Shown here: piece after piece, positions 36,096-45,072 of the stretch
Layout: every line of letters starts with the position of its first letter
Position numbering within the stretch: the first letter of the stretch is position 1
NCBI GenBank assembly: GCA_038209195.1
Contig: JBBQXY010000003.1
Span: 22,105 to 86,104 of the forward strand
DNA: 64,000 nucleotides
Source of the DNA: JBBQXY01 sp038209195
Lineage (GTDB): Bacteria > Chloroflexota > Ktedonobacteria > Ktedonobacterales > Ktedonobacteraceae
Reading direction: 5' to 3'
The notes under the pieces: model-generated
The model's input: the letters and a program-made list of their open reading frames with translations, nothing else
Database searches by the model: none
Told to the model about the DNA's origin: nothing
Position numbers and translations under genes: made by a program

Positions 36096-36112
36096 CAGAT
36101 ATTCTCCCCCTC

Positions 36113-36142
36113 TTGACAAAGTGAAGCATTCTCAGTTATAGT
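36113..36142 (+). promoter_or_regulatory. Promoter of the catabolic operon (mirror copy)
   Basis: TTGACA at 36113-36118 and TATAGT at 36137-36142. Confidence 0.65.
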
Positions 36143-36147
36143 TGCTT

Positions 36148-36182
36148 TGTACCATACTATGGTTATGTGTACCACCTTATGG
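36148..36182. promoter_or_regulatory. Candidate IclR operator (mirror copy)
   Basis: TGTACCAnnnTATGG at 36148-36162 and again at 36168-36182; the first contains the palindrome CCATACTATGG. Confidence 0.5.
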
Positions 36183-36212
36183 AACACCATCGCAAAGCAA
36201 AGGAGCAGTGCA

Positions 36213-36998
36213 ATGCCCTCTTCCACGCGAGACCTCCAATTCTATGACCTGAGCCATCCCTGGGGACAAGGGGCGCCGTTGTGGCCCTATTTCCCCGACA
36301 TCAAGATTGAGCGTTTTCACTATCACGCCAAATCGGGCGTCCTCTCACAGCAGATTACTACCTTTATGCACAGCACCACCCATACCGATGCGCCCGCCCA
36401 TGTCATCGAGGGCACACCCTTTATGGATGAAGTGCCCCTCGAATCGTTCTTCGGGACCGCCGTCGTCGTCTCCATCCCCAAAGGCAAGTGGGAAAAGATC
36501 ATGCCCGAAGACCTTGAAAAGGCTCGACCCAAGATTGAACCCGGCGATATCGTCATCATTAACAGTGGCTGGCACAAATACTACGGCGACAATCGCAAAT
36601 ACTTCGCCTATTCGCCCGGCCTCTACAGTGAAGCGGGACAATGGCTGGCCGAGAAAAAGGTCAAAGCGGTGGGGGTAGATCAGCAGGCCCTCGACCATCC
36701 TCTCGGCACCGCCATCGGCCCTCATGGTCCCGGCGGTCCCCTCATGCCTGATGTGTGTGCCGAGTTTGAGCGCGAGACCGGAAAACCTGTCAAAGAGGCC
36801 TTCCCCGACTGGGAACCCTGCCATCGCTACTTGCTCGGCAACGGCATCGCAGGCTTCGAGAATGTCGGCGGTGACATCGACAAGGTAACAGGCATGCGCG
36901 TCACCATTGCCGCCTTCCCGATCCGTTGGGTCAAGGGCGACGGCAGCATTGTCCGTATGGTCGCGATCGTCGACCCCACAGGTGACTACCGTTTGTAA
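36213..36998 (+). CDS. Cyclase family hydrolase (mirror copy)
   Basis: 261 aa, identical to 4899-5684. Metal motif HSTTHTDAPAH. The ATG at 36213 follows AAAGGAG. First structural gene of the operon; 34 bp before the cupin gene. Confidence 0.88.
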   Translation: MPSSTRDLQFYDLSHPWGQGAPLWPYFPDIKIERFHYHAKSGVLSQQITTFMHSTTHTDAPAHVIEGTPFMDEVPLESFFGTAVVVSIPKGKWEKIMPEDLEKARPKIEPGDIVIINSGWHKYYGDNRKYFAYSPGLYSEAGQWLAEKKVKAVGVDQQALDHPLGTAIGPHGPGGPLMPDVCAEFERETGKPVKEAFPDWEPCHRYLLGNGIAGFENVGGDIDKVTGMRVTIAAFPIRWVKGDGSIVRMVAIVDPTGDYRL

Positions 36999-37032
36999 GA
37001 TGTCCGCTTGCGAAGGAAGAAGGAGGCATGCG

Positions 37033-37374
37033 ATGAAAGTAACACGCCTGGATGAGGCGGTTGCCTACTATCCACCCAAACACAGTTCAACCATACATGC
37101 CATGCACCTACAACATAAAAACCTTGGTGCTGACGCGCCCTACTGGGTGGGGTGTTCCTACTATCTGCCGGGCGGAACCGCAGAGTGGGATGCCTCGCCG
37201 CTGCACAAAATCTATGTCGTGCTCGATGGCGAATTGACGGTCTCCACGGAGCATGAAGAGACCGTCCTGCATGCGATGGATTCGGTCTATCTCGCCCCTA
37301 ACGAGCGACGCGCGGTGCGTAACAACAGCAATCGGGTGGCGACGATGCTGGTCATCATGCCCTATAGCTCGTAG
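37033..37374 (+). CDS. Cupin-domain protein (mirror copy)
   Basis: 113 aa, identical to 4523-4864. AGGAGG precedes the ATG at 37033. 17 bp before the SDR gene. Confidence 0.8.
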   Translation: MKVTRLDEAVAYYPPKHSSTIHAMHLQHKNLGADAPYWVGCSYYLPGGTAEWDASPLHKIYVVLDGELTVSTEHEETVLHAMDSVYLAPNERRAVRNNSNRVATMLVIMPYSS

Positions 37375-37391
37375 AAAGGGAGAATACCATC

Positions 37392-38171
37392 ATGACAACA
37401 ACTCACCCATCCTCCCTCTTCGACATCACAGGCAAAGTCGCGCTGATCACGGGTGCCACGGGTGGTCTGGGCGAGGCGGCGGCACAAGAACTGGCCGCGG
37501 TCGGGGTGAAGGTGATGTTAACGGCACGCAACGAGGGCAAACTGGCCTCACTCACCGCCGCGATCACACAGGTAGGGGGTAGCGCGGCTTACATAGTTGG
37601 CCGACCCGACGATGCCGACGAGGTGCGCCGCGTCGTCAAAGCCACCGTGGAGCAGTTCGGGGGCATCGATATTCTCATCACCATCGCGGGCGTCAATCAT
37701 GTGCATCCCATCATCGAGTATCCCCTCGCCGAGTGGGAGGAGGTGATGGATGTCAACGTCAAGGGCACGTGGCTGGCCTGTAAAGAGGTGGGCCGCGTCA
37801 TGATTGAGCAGGGACGCGGCGGCAAGGTGATTCTCATTTCATCAGCGCGTGGCGAACAGGGCATGGCGAACTATACCGCCTATTCGCCCTCGAAGGCGGC
37901 GATCAATCTTTTGACGCGCTCATTGGCCTGTGAATGGGGCAAATACGGCATCAATGTCAATGCCATCGCTCCAACGGTATTCCGTACAGCACTGACGCAA
38001 TGGATGTTTGACGATCAAGCGGTCTACAAAAACTTTCTCGTGCGTATCCCCCTCGGACGGCTGGGCGAACCACACGACTTGGTCGGTCCGATGATCTATC
38101 TCTGCTCACCTGCATCCGATTTTATGACCGGAGCCATCCTCGCAGTGGATGGAGGCTATGCCGCGGGCTAA
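37392..38171 (+). CDS. SDR oxidoreductase (mirror copy)
   Basis: 259 aa, identical to 3726-4505: TGATGGLG cofactor motif, Tyr164 and Lys168. Confidence 0.9.
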   Translation: MTTTHPSSLFDITGKVALITGATGGLGEAAAQELAAVGVKVMLTARNEGKLASLTAAITQVGGSAAYIVGRPDDADEVRRVVKATVEQFGGIDILITIAGVNHVHPIIEYPLAEWEEVMDVNVKGTWLACKEVGRVMIEQGRGGKVILISSARGEQGMANYTAYSPSKAAINLLTRSLACEWGKYGINVNAIAPTVFRTALTQWMFDDQAVYKNFLVRIPLGRLGEPHDLVGPMIYLCSPASDFMTGAILAVDGGYAAG

Positions 38172-38208
38172 TAAGCGCCCTGCACTGGCAAAAGGAGGCA
38201 AGAACGTT

Positions 38209-39153
38209 ATGAGCACCTTTGAGCCTATTACGATCGTTGGGGCCGGGTTGATGGGCCACGGCATTGCCCAGGTCTTTGCCGCGCATGGCCATCCCGTGCG
38301 GCTCTTCGACACCAATGCCACCATTCTGGCGGAAGCTCCCCAACGCATACGGGCGAACCTGACGCAACTGGCGGCGCATGGCGTCGGCGCCGAAACGGAG
38401 ATCGAGGCCAGCATTGCACGGGTCTCCCTCATGCATGATCTGGCGGAGGCATGCGCTGGCACAGCCGTGGTGATCGAGGCGGTGAGCGAGAATATGCCGC
38501 TCAAACAGCGCATTTTCGCCGAGTTGGACCGCATCTGTCCTGCCAATGTCATTTTGTGCAGCAACACCTCGGTCATGAGCATTACCGAAATTGCCTCACA
38601 GTCGCAGGGCCGTGAGCGCATTGTGGGCACGCATTGGTGGAATCCGCCGTTTCTGATTCCCCTGGTGGAAATTGTGCGCACGGTCGATACGAACGTGTAC
38701 GCGGTAGAGACGATCTACGATTTGCTGCAGCGAGTCGGTAAAAAGCCGGTGCGCGTCCACAAGGATGTGCCAGGCTTTGTGGGCAATCGTCTACAACATG
38801 CCCTGTGGCGCGAAGCCTTCGCCATCATTGACGAGGGCATCACAGATGCCGCCACCGTCGATGAGGTAGTGCGCAACGGCTTTGGCTTGCGTCTACCCGT
38901 GCTGGGTCCCGTCGCGAACGCCGATCTGGTGGGCCTTGACCTGACCCTAGCCATTCACGACTATATCTTACCGCATCTCAACCGTGACACCCAACCATCG
39001 GCCACCTTGCGGGCCAGAGTCGCCGAAGGAAAACTCGGCTTCAAAAGCGAGTCTGGTTTCCTGCCCTGGTCCGAGCAGGGGATCGCCGCCACGCGCGAGC
39101 ACCTGGCCACCTACCTGATGCAGGCACTCATCGAGCAAGCACGCGATGAATAA
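38209..39153 (+). CDS. 3-hydroxyacyl-CoA dehydrogenase family (mirror copy)
   Basis: 314 aa, identical to 2744-3688. AAAGGAGG before the ATG at 38209; GAGLMG cofactor motif and GTHWWNPP active-site segment. Confidence 0.9.
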   Translation: MSTFEPITIVGAGLMGHGIAQVFAAHGHPVRLFDTNATILAEAPQRIRANLTQLAAHGVGAETEIEASIARVSLMHDLAEACAGTAVVIEAVSENMPLKQRIFAELDRICPANVILCSNTSVMSITEIASQSQGRERIVGTHWWNPPFLIPLVEIVRTVDTNVYAVETIYDLLQRVGKKPVRVHKDVPGFVGNRLQHALWREAFAIIDEGITDAATVDEVVRNGFGLRLPVLGPVANADLVGLDLTLAIHDYILPHLNRDTQPSATLRARVAEGKLGFKSESGFLPWSEQGIAATREHLATYLMQALIEQARDE

Positions 39154-39245
39154 AAAAGGGCAACGGAGTTGGTGCCCGCCCAGCACATCGCTTTACATTG
39201 CTTTACTACAAAGAAGTGAAATACCTATGAAAGGAAGTGTTTTTT

Positions 39246-39779
39246 ATGACAACGCGGCAACCATTGCCAGAAGGCTATCACAAGACTACACAGCATGAAT
39301 GGGAGATCATCGCCAACCACGAAATTCAAGGGGTGACTCCTGAGATGATCGATTGGTGGTGGGATCACATTGACAACACAGAGCGTTACAAATTGTGGCA
39401 TCCAACCGATCACGTCTCGTTTGAGTGGCTGGTTTCCCCAGCAACAAACGGGCATGTCGGAGCCATCCAGCTTGTCCAAGAATACTTCAATGGTATCCCC
39501 GAAAACCCTCCAACCCTTCAGATTCGCTGGGAAGATGCCACAGGAGTAGATGCTGAATACAGTCATGTCCTTTTGGCAACAGGAATAGGTGAGCCACCAG
39601 CACGCTTGATGCATGAGTATGAGGCAACCCCTTTCGGGTCACGCATGCGCAGTCATTTTCATCTTCCCGCTGAAACACCGGAATTTATTATCAAATCGCT
39701 GTACGAACACAACAAACAGGAAATGGCGAATTTCGCGACCTTCTTACCCGACCTCTATCAATCTAGCACAGATGCATGA
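39246..39779 (+). CDS. PhlG-like hydrolase (mirror copy)
   Basis: 177 aa, identical to 2118-2651, with the WWWDHIDN segment typical of the DAPG hydrolase family. ATG at 39246 after AAAGGAAG. Confidence 0.7.
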   Translation: MTTRQPLPEGYHKTTQHEWEIIANHEIQGVTPEMIDWWWDHIDNTERYKLWHPTDHVSFEWLVSPATNGHVGAIQLVQEYFNGIPENPPTLQIRWEDATGVDAEYSHVLLATGIGEPPARLMHEYEATPFGSRMRSHFHLPAETPEFIIKSLYEHNKQEMANFATFLPDLYQSSTDA

Positions 39780-39875
39780 TTAGCCAAAAGGCCAAGGGAT
39801 ACCCAAAATGTAAGTATCCTAGCTCAGTGAGTAGTGTTGTTAGCAAGTAATGCTAGCAGAAAGAGCAGCAGATGT

Positions 39876-41147
39876 ATGAATAATGCCATACAAAAAGAAG
39901 CCTCCACACGCTGGTGGATGTTAGTGCTTCTGTCCCTGACGTTACTGGTGTTGACACTCAACTGGTTTGATGTTGCGGCAGCCTTTCCCCAGATCGGGCA
40001 ACAGTTCCATCTGGATGTGTCACAACTATCCAATCTGATTGCCTTCTTTATTCTCGGTTTCGCCATCTTCCACATTCCAGCAGGTATCCTGGCCTACCGT
40101 ATCGGTGTGAAGAACACGCTGCTCATCGGGTTGTTGCTGGAATCACTAGGTGGTATCGCGTGCGCTTTTGCCCCTAACTATGCATGGTTACTAGTATTAC
40201 GCTTCCTCACGGGGGCTGGGGCTTCGTTTATCGTGGGCATGACCCTTGCATTGATCACCTCCTGGTTTCGTGGCCGAGAACTGGCACTCGCGATGGGCAT
40301 TTCGGCGGGAGCATGCTTTACACTAGGTGAGGCTATTGCGCTCTTTGGCTGGGTGGGGGTCATCGGAGCCACTGGGTGGTCAACATCCATCCTGATTGGC
40401 GGCGTCTTTGGCTTGGTAGTTTTTGTGCTGTGCCTCCTTTTTCTGCGCGTGCCCAGCCATGAAGCGGTACAACTGGCGGCTGGGAAATTGAACTGGAGTG
40501 CGGTGAGGCGCGTCCTGAGTAATCGTGATCTCTGGCTTGTAGGGCTCAGTTTCTTTGGTGTCTACGGAGCGGGGTTAACGACGGCCCAGCTACTCACAAC
40601 CTATCTGAGCCAGGTCTATCATTTACCACTAAGCACTGGCGGGCTGATCTCGGCTGTGTTCGTCCTGATGGCTATTCCGGGTTCAGTCGTCGGCGGCTTA
40701 CTGGCAGACCGCACCAAAAACTTGCGGGCAGTCTTCGCTGTGCCCTGGGTTGTGTTGGGCGTGGTTCTAGCCCTGTTTTCGCCTCTAGGCTTGGCCGGTG
40801 TCTGGATCATGGTCCTGATAGCTGGGGCGTGCCAGCAATTCGGTTTCTCTGCCTGGGCCGCTGCTCCCGGTCACTACCGTGATCGCATCAACCCTGAAGA
40901 TATTGCCACTGCCGAAGGATTGCTGCTCACCGTTTCGGGGCTAGGCGGATTTATTATCCCCGTCATCTTTGGTCTGATCGTAGCGAGTAGCGGATTTACA
41001 GCTGCCTTTGTCTTCGGTGGCATTGTCAGTATCGTCTTTGCCCTGATTGGCTTTGCGGCACGTGAACCAAAAAGCGTCAGCGCGACGGCGCTAGAGCCAA
41101 TCGCATCGATAGAAGCGGCATTCGAGCTGCACCTGGAAGAACAGTAA
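39876..41147 (+). CDS. MFS transporter (mirror copy)
   Basis: 423 aa from ATG 39876 (437 aa from GTG 39834), identical to 750-2021. Last gene of the catabolic cluster. Confidence 0.85.
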   Translation: MNNAIQKEASTRWWMLVLLSLTLLVLTLNWFDVAAAFPQIGQQFHLDVSQLSNLIAFFILGFAIFHIPAGILAYRIGVKNTLLIGLLLESLGGIACAFAPNYAWLLVLRFLTGAGASFIVGMTLALITSWFRGRELALAMGISAGACFTLGEAIALFGWVGVIGATGWSTSILIGGVFGLVVFVLCLLFLRVPSHEAVQLAAGKLNWSAVRRVLSNRDLWLVGLSFFGVYGAGLTTAQLLTTYLSQVYHLPLSTGGLISAVFVLMAIPGSVVGGLLADRTKNLRAVFAVPWVVLGVVLALFSPLGLAGVWIMVLIAGACQQFGFSAWAAAPGHYRDRINPEDIATAEGLLLTVSGLGGFIIPVIFGLIVASSGFTAAFVFGGIVSIVFALIGFAAREPKSVSATALEPIASIEAAFELHLEEQ

Positions 41148-41156
41148 GACATAGCG

Positions 41157-41190
41157 TTGTGGGGCGTGACAATACAGTCACGCCCCACAA
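41157..41190. terminator. Hairpin between MFS gene and dprA (mirror copy)
   Basis: 14-bp perfect stem with a 6-nt loop, 10 bp after the MFS stop codon. Confidence 0.7.
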
Positions 41191-41231
41191 TTCGCGTGTG
41201 CTTAAAATTAGCAATGCAGTAGACATAGCCA

Positions 41232-42224
41232 CTACTCACCTGCCGCTATGAATAATGGTGTTTGTTCTGGTCGCTCGGATAGCTTATCCTGTCGTTGGCG
41301 TTGCATGCTACTTTCTTGTAACAAAGACACAAAGGTATCAGCATATCCTTCTGACGCCCCCACTAACCTCTTACCTCCTAATTGTAGAAGTGCCTCATTC
41401 CCTGGTAGTGACGTAGCATCTGCCTGCCGAACATACAATAGGCGTTTCTGCGCCAAAGCACTCTTCGCGCCTTCCCATGTGCCACCTTTTATATCTGACT
41501 CTGCCACAATCACTATCTGAGCCAGTCCTGTTACTATCTTATTTCGCTCCATCGCACGACTCACAACCCAGGGAGCGTCTGGATGAAATTGGCTCAAGAG
41601 CAACACATTCCCCGTCTCGGCTCTTGCTTGCAAAGTACGAAACTGGACGCGACTCAGCTTCCGTATGCCATGAGGCAGCACGACAGTTGTATGGCCACTA
41701 GCACTCATTGCCCCGTCATATGCAGTGCGATCAATGCCACGTGCATTTCCGCTGATTACGTTAGCACCCTGGTTAGCCAGAAACTGAGCAGCGGCACGAG
41801 TAAAAGTGATGCTTGCCTCGTTAGCATTACGCGACCCAATAATGGCGATGGTTTGACGTTCTAGAGTACTCAAATCGCCCATATAAAAGAGTAAAGGGGG
41901 TATCTGATTGCGACCAAGAGCCTCTTTCAACAGTTTAGGATATTCAGCATCAAGTACGGTCATCATATGGATAGTATCACGCTGGAGCTGCTCCACAAGA
42001 AACGCCTGTGCCACCAGCTTTTCTTTTGCCTGCATTAACTTTTGTACAATTTTCTCGTTTAATTGACAGGTTTTCTTCCATTCCTCAACATCAGCAGCAA
42101 AAAACTCCTCTACCGTTCTTCCCAGTTGCTTGCACCATCTAACCAGAATGTCATTCACCTCACGAGTGCTTAAATGGCTTTCAAACACTAGCGCAAGCCA
42201 GCATCCCTGTTCTCGTAGATTCAT
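41232..42224 (-). CDS. dprA: DprA/Smf DNA-processing protein, complete
   Basis: A 330-aa DprA. An N-terminal helical region of about 110 residues precedes the Rossmann-type core (GSRNANEAS, NARGIDRTAYDGA, VVLPHGI, SQFHPDAPW). DprA protects single-stranded DNA taken up by transformation and loads RecA. The start has GGAGG 6 nt upstream. It lies 11 bp after the phosphoribosyltransferase remnant, in the same direction, suggesting a former RecQ-PRT/DprA operon. The palindrome boundary at 41896 falls inside this gene, so only the 3' two thirds are duplicated. Confidence 0.92.
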   Translation of the reverse strand: MNLREQGCWLALVFESHLSTREVNDILVRWCKQLGRTVEEFFAADVEEWKKTCQLNEKIVQKLMQAKEKLVAQAFLVEQLQRDTIHMMTVLDAEYPKLLKEALGRNQIPPLLFYMGDLSTLERQTIAIIGSRNANEASITFTRAAAQFLANQGANVISGNARGIDRTAYDGAMSASGHTTVVLPHGIRKLSRVQFRTLQARAETGNVLLLSQFHPDAPWVVSRAMERNKIVTGLAQIVIVAESDIKGGTWEGAKSALAQKRLLYVRQADATSLPGNEALLQLGGKRLVGASEGYADTFVSLLQESSMQRQRQDKLSERPEQTPLFIAAGE

Positions 42225-42235
42225 TTTTCTTCCTC

Positions 42236-42607
42236 CTACTGATCATCCGAATGCAAAGTGCGTGTGATCGTAAATGGATAAACGGCTAATGCGCCATCTT
42301 TTCGCAGTGCCTTTGCAGCAGCACGCAAAGTATAACCAGAGTCATAAATATCATCAATAAGCAGCAAGGTATATCTTGCACAACTCTGAGGCGGATGAAT
42401 AGAAAACGCATTTTTTACATTATGCTCTTTTTGCACAGCGTTCGTAAAATTCTTTTGCTCTTCTGTTGAACGTACCTTTACCAGCACTGGCAGATATCTT
42501 ATATGTAGCATATCAGCGATACGACGTGCAAATACTTCTACGAGCTTCCCACTTTTGGTGGGGGGTACACTCACGATACCATTAATTTTCTCCAGTGAAT
42601 CCCACAT
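42236..42607 (-). pseudogene. C-terminal phosphoribosyltransferase remnant of a RecQ-type helicase
   Basis: About 123 residues match the phosphoribosyltransferase domain found at the C-terminus of some RecQ-family helicases and in ComF. The PPTKSGKLVEVFARRIA segment, the KVRSTEEQ segment and the PRPP loop LLLIDDIYDSGYT are present. The helicase part that should precede it is absent. Upstream DNA on this strand is the promoter and body of a BRO-domain gene, so the host gene appears cut by insertion or deletion near 42610-42710. Translation from the ATG at 42607 might still make a free phosphoribosyltransferase. The long antisense frame beyond it is a shadow. Confidence 0.6.
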
Positions 42608-42668
42608 TCCGCAGAAGAGTTGAAGGTAAAAGAATTTCCAATACAGTACGGGAAAAAAATGTGGGTTA

Positions 42669-42677
42669 TGATATAAT
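42669..42677 (+). promoter_or_regulatory. Extended -10 promoter of the BRO-domain gene
   Basis: TGATATAAT, an extended -10 with TATAAT at 42672-42677, 41 bp before the ATG. No clear -35. Confidence 0.5.
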
Positions 42678-42718
42678 TTCTGTAATAAAAGAACCCCATA
42701 TCTAACATTGGAGCAGTC

Positions 42719-43609
42719 ATGACAAAAGAATCCACGCCAGCAACAAGCGTTGCACTCTTCCAAGAAAAGACAGTCAGACGTGTCTGGTATCAGGACCGTT
42801 GGTATTTTTCCATCATTGATGTCATTGCCATCCTCACAGATAGTGATCGGCCCCGGAAGTATTGGAGTGACCTGAAAGTAAAGCTGGCAAGAGAAGGCTA
42901 TGTTGAAGTGTCCGAAAAAATCGGACAGTTGAAAATGGAAGCTCCAGATGGAAGAATGCGTGTAACAGATGCCGCAGACACAGCTACTATTCTCCGTATT
43001 ATTCAAAGTATTCCAAGTCCAAAAGCTGAGCCATTTAAGCGATGGCTGGCAGAAGTAGGGACACAACGCATTGAAGAAATCCAAAATCCAGAAATGGCTA
43101 TGGAGCGCATGAGGAAAACCCTGGAAGCAAAGGGTTATCCAAAAGATTGGATAGACATGCGAATGAAAAGTATAGCTATTCGTAACGATCTCGTACAAGA
43201 GTGGGCCGACCGCGGCGCGAAAGAAGGAATTGAGTACGCGATCCTCACGAATGAAATAGCAAACGCGACGTTTGGCATGAGCATCCAGGAACACAAAAAC
43301 CTTAAAGGACTCAAGCGGGAAAATGTGCGCGATCACATGACAAACCTTGAACTTATTTTAACGATGTTGGGGGAGGAAACCACAACAACACTCCATCAGG
43401 ATCGGGACTCACAAGGCTTTACAGAGTTGCAGAAAGATGCAAGGGAAGGCGGCGAAGTTGCAGGAAGCACCAGAGAAGATATAGAGCAGCGAATCGGCAG
43501 GTCCGTTGTTAGTCCGACCAACTATCTGCATTTAACCGCAGGCAAAAAACGGGAAAAACCTCTAAAGTCAGAAAAGCAACAACAACTCCCCACAACAGAC
43601 AATACATAA
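42719..43609 (+). CDS. BRO-N domain (DinD/antirepressor-like) protein
   Basis: A 296-aa protein with an N-terminal BRO domain (VRRVWYQDRWYFSIIDVIAIL, then RPRKYWSDLK), a DNA-binding module of phage antirepressors and DinD-like proteins. The C-terminal part (IRNDLVQEWADRG, EYAILTNEI, LKGLKRENVRDHMTNLE) is the conserved partner domain, and the tail is Lys/Gln-rich. GGAG precedes the ATG. The gene and its flanks are visibly more A-rich than neighbours, and it abuts a broken gene, so horizontal acquisition is likely. Its target is unknown. Confidence 0.8.
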   Translation: MTKESTPATSVALFQEKTVRRVWYQDRWYFSIIDVIAILTDSDRPRKYWSDLKVKLAREGYVEVSEKIGQLKMEAPDGRMRVTDAADTATILRIIQSIPSPKAEPFKRWLAEVGTQRIEEIQNPEMAMERMRKTLEAKGYPKDWIDMRMKSIAIRNDLVQEWADRGAKEGIEYAILTNEIANATFGMSIQEHKNLKGLKRENVRDHMTNLELILTMLGEETTTTLHQDRDSQGFTELQKDAREGGEVAGSTREDIEQRIGRSVVSPTNYLHLTAGKKREKPLKSEKQQQLPTTDNT

Positions 43610-43640
43610 CCCGTCTTTTTTTAATCACCCTAATAATATT

Positions 43641-44063
43641 TTACACAGCAGCATTTTGCAGCAGTTCCGCCTCAATGCGTTGCCGAATGGCATTGCGCAC
43701 ACGACGATAAACGGCCAATTGTTCCTCTTCGCTACCCGTAGCCTTTGATGGATCAGGAAAAGACCAGTGGAGTTGCCGTTTTGCGCCCACAAAGACGGGG
43801 CAGGCCTCAGCCGCCGCATCACACACGGTGATCACCGCGTCGAACGGCTGCGTGAGAAAACGCTCAAGCGTCTTGGACTCCTGACCTGAAATATCGATAC
43901 CAATTTCAGCCATCGCGCGCAGAGCCAAGGGGCGCACATGCGTCGCCTCCGTACCCGCGCTGAATGCCTCAAAGCGATCACCAGCTAGAGCATTCAGCAA
44001 TCCCTCAGCCATCTGAGAACGAGCCGAATTGTGCGTACAAATGAAGAGCACACGTTGTTTCAT
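43641..44063 (-). CDS. arsC: Arsenate reductase (thioredoxin-coupled, LMW phosphatase fold)
   Basis: A 140-aa protein of the thioredoxin-linked ArsC type. The phosphate loop CTHNSARS has Cys9, and the resolving pair Cys81 and Cys88 lies in VCDAAAEACP, the triple-Cys relay of this enzyme. It reduces arsenate to arsenite for export. No arsR, arsB or acr3 is nearby. It lies 46 bp after meaB in the same direction. Confidence 0.88.
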   Translation of the reverse strand: MKQRVLFICTHNSARSQMAEGLLNALAGDRFEAFSAGTEATHVRPLALRAMAEIGIDISGQESKTLERFLTQPFDAVITVCDAAAEACPVFVGAKRQLHWSFPDPSKATGSEEEQLAVYRRVRNAIRQRIEAELLQNAAV

Positions 44064-44109
44064 AGAGTTTCACCTTTCCTGCTCGCCCAAACGAAGAAGC
44101 AGGTTTCTT

Positions 44110-45066
44110 CTAGCTATCTTCCCTCAAGCCGATGCGTTGTTCTAGCTCGCGGGCGACGCTGTAGGGGTCACGGTCGCGTTTCGTCACATCCTCGACCAGT
44201 GTATTCCACTCGTCCTCGCTCACCTGCTGCTGCAAGTTGGTCACTACAGTGCGTAGAATAAGGTTGCGTATCTCGCTGCGTACCTGGCGTTGGGCGCGCT
44301 GCGCCAACGTACCGCTTGCAACGAGATACTCGTAATGCTCATGGATGAAATCCACCAATTTGGGGATACCCTCCCTTTTCAGAGCCATCGTCTTCAGCAC
44401 GGGAATACGCCAACTGCCCTTGCGTCGATTGGGATCGAGGCTGAGCAGCATGGCAAGCTCGGCCACTGTTTGATCTGCCCCCGGCTTATCGGCCTTGCTA
44501 ACCACGAAAATATCGGCGATCTCAAGGATACCTGCCTTGATCGCCTGCACCTCATCGCCCATCCCCGGCGCGCACACAACCAGCACCGTTTGCGCGGTCC
44601 GCATAACCTCGACCTCCGCCTGGCCCGTTCCCACGGTTTCAATAATCACGGGATCATAGCCTGCCGCGTCCATCGCACGCACCACATCACGCGTAGAGGC
44701 TGACAGACCACCCAAGCTGCCACGGCTCGCCATGCTGCGGATAAACACGTTTGGATCGCCCGCTAACTCCATCATGCGAATACGATCACCCAGAATCGCG
44801 CCGCCGCTAAACGGGCTGGTCGGGTCGATAGCAACAACCCCCACCTTGCAGTCACGCTGCCGTAATTCGCGCACAAGCTGTGTTACCAGCGTACTTTTGC
44901 CCGCGCCCGGCGCGCCAGTCACACCAACAATATGGGCCTTGCCCGCGTGCTGATGTAGCTCTGCGAGGTAGCCATGCACCTGTGGCACCTCGCTCTCAAT
45001 CAATGTCACCATCCGTGCCAGTGCGCGGCGATCTCCACTTAGTAAGCGTTCAACAATATTTTGCAA
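44110..45066 (-). CDS. meaB: MeaB/ArgK GTPase, methylmalonyl-CoA mutase chaperone
   Basis: A 318-aa G3E-type GTPase that loads and protects the B12 cofactor of methylmalonyl-CoA mutase. Walker A GAPGAGKSTL is at 51-60; VAIDPTSPFSGGAILGDRIRM is the family signature (in two parts: the DPTSPF and LGDR elements); the base motif reads SKAD. The predicted start is TTG, 6 bp after the stop of the B12-binding subunit, implying translational coupling. The mutase catalytic subunit is not in the window. Confidence 0.93.
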   Translation of the reverse strand: MQNIVERLLSGDRRALARMVTLIESEVPQVHGYLAELHQHAGKAHIVGVTGAPGAGKSTLVTQLVRELRQRDCKVGVVAIDPTSPFSGGAILGDRIRMMELAGDPNVFIRSMASRGSLGGLSASTRDVVRAMDAAGYDPVIIETVGTGQAEVEVMRTAQTVLVVCAPGMGDEVQAIKAGILEIADIFVVSKADKPGADQTVAELAMLLSLDPNRRKGSWRIPVLKTMALKREGIPKLVDFIHEHYEYLVASGTLAQRAQRQVRSEIRNLILRTVVTNLQQQVSEDEWNTLVEDVTKRDRDPYSVARELEQRIGLREDS

Positions 45067-45072
45067 GGTCGT

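Larger units (their letters stand above)
20949..41896. repeat. Right arm of a 41.9-kb perfect palindrome
   Basis: Mirror of the left arm, joined to it with zero spacer between 20948 and 20949, where the sequence reads CATTCTCA then TGAGAATG. This arm continues without a break into unique sequence and contains the complete dprA, so it is more likely to represent the real chromosome. Confidence 0.97.

Noticed and set aside
42608..43336. Long minus-strand frame extending the phosphoribosyltransferase remnant
   Set aside because: It is antisense to the BRO-domain gene, has no family similarity, and is Phe/Cys/His-rich as shadows often are.
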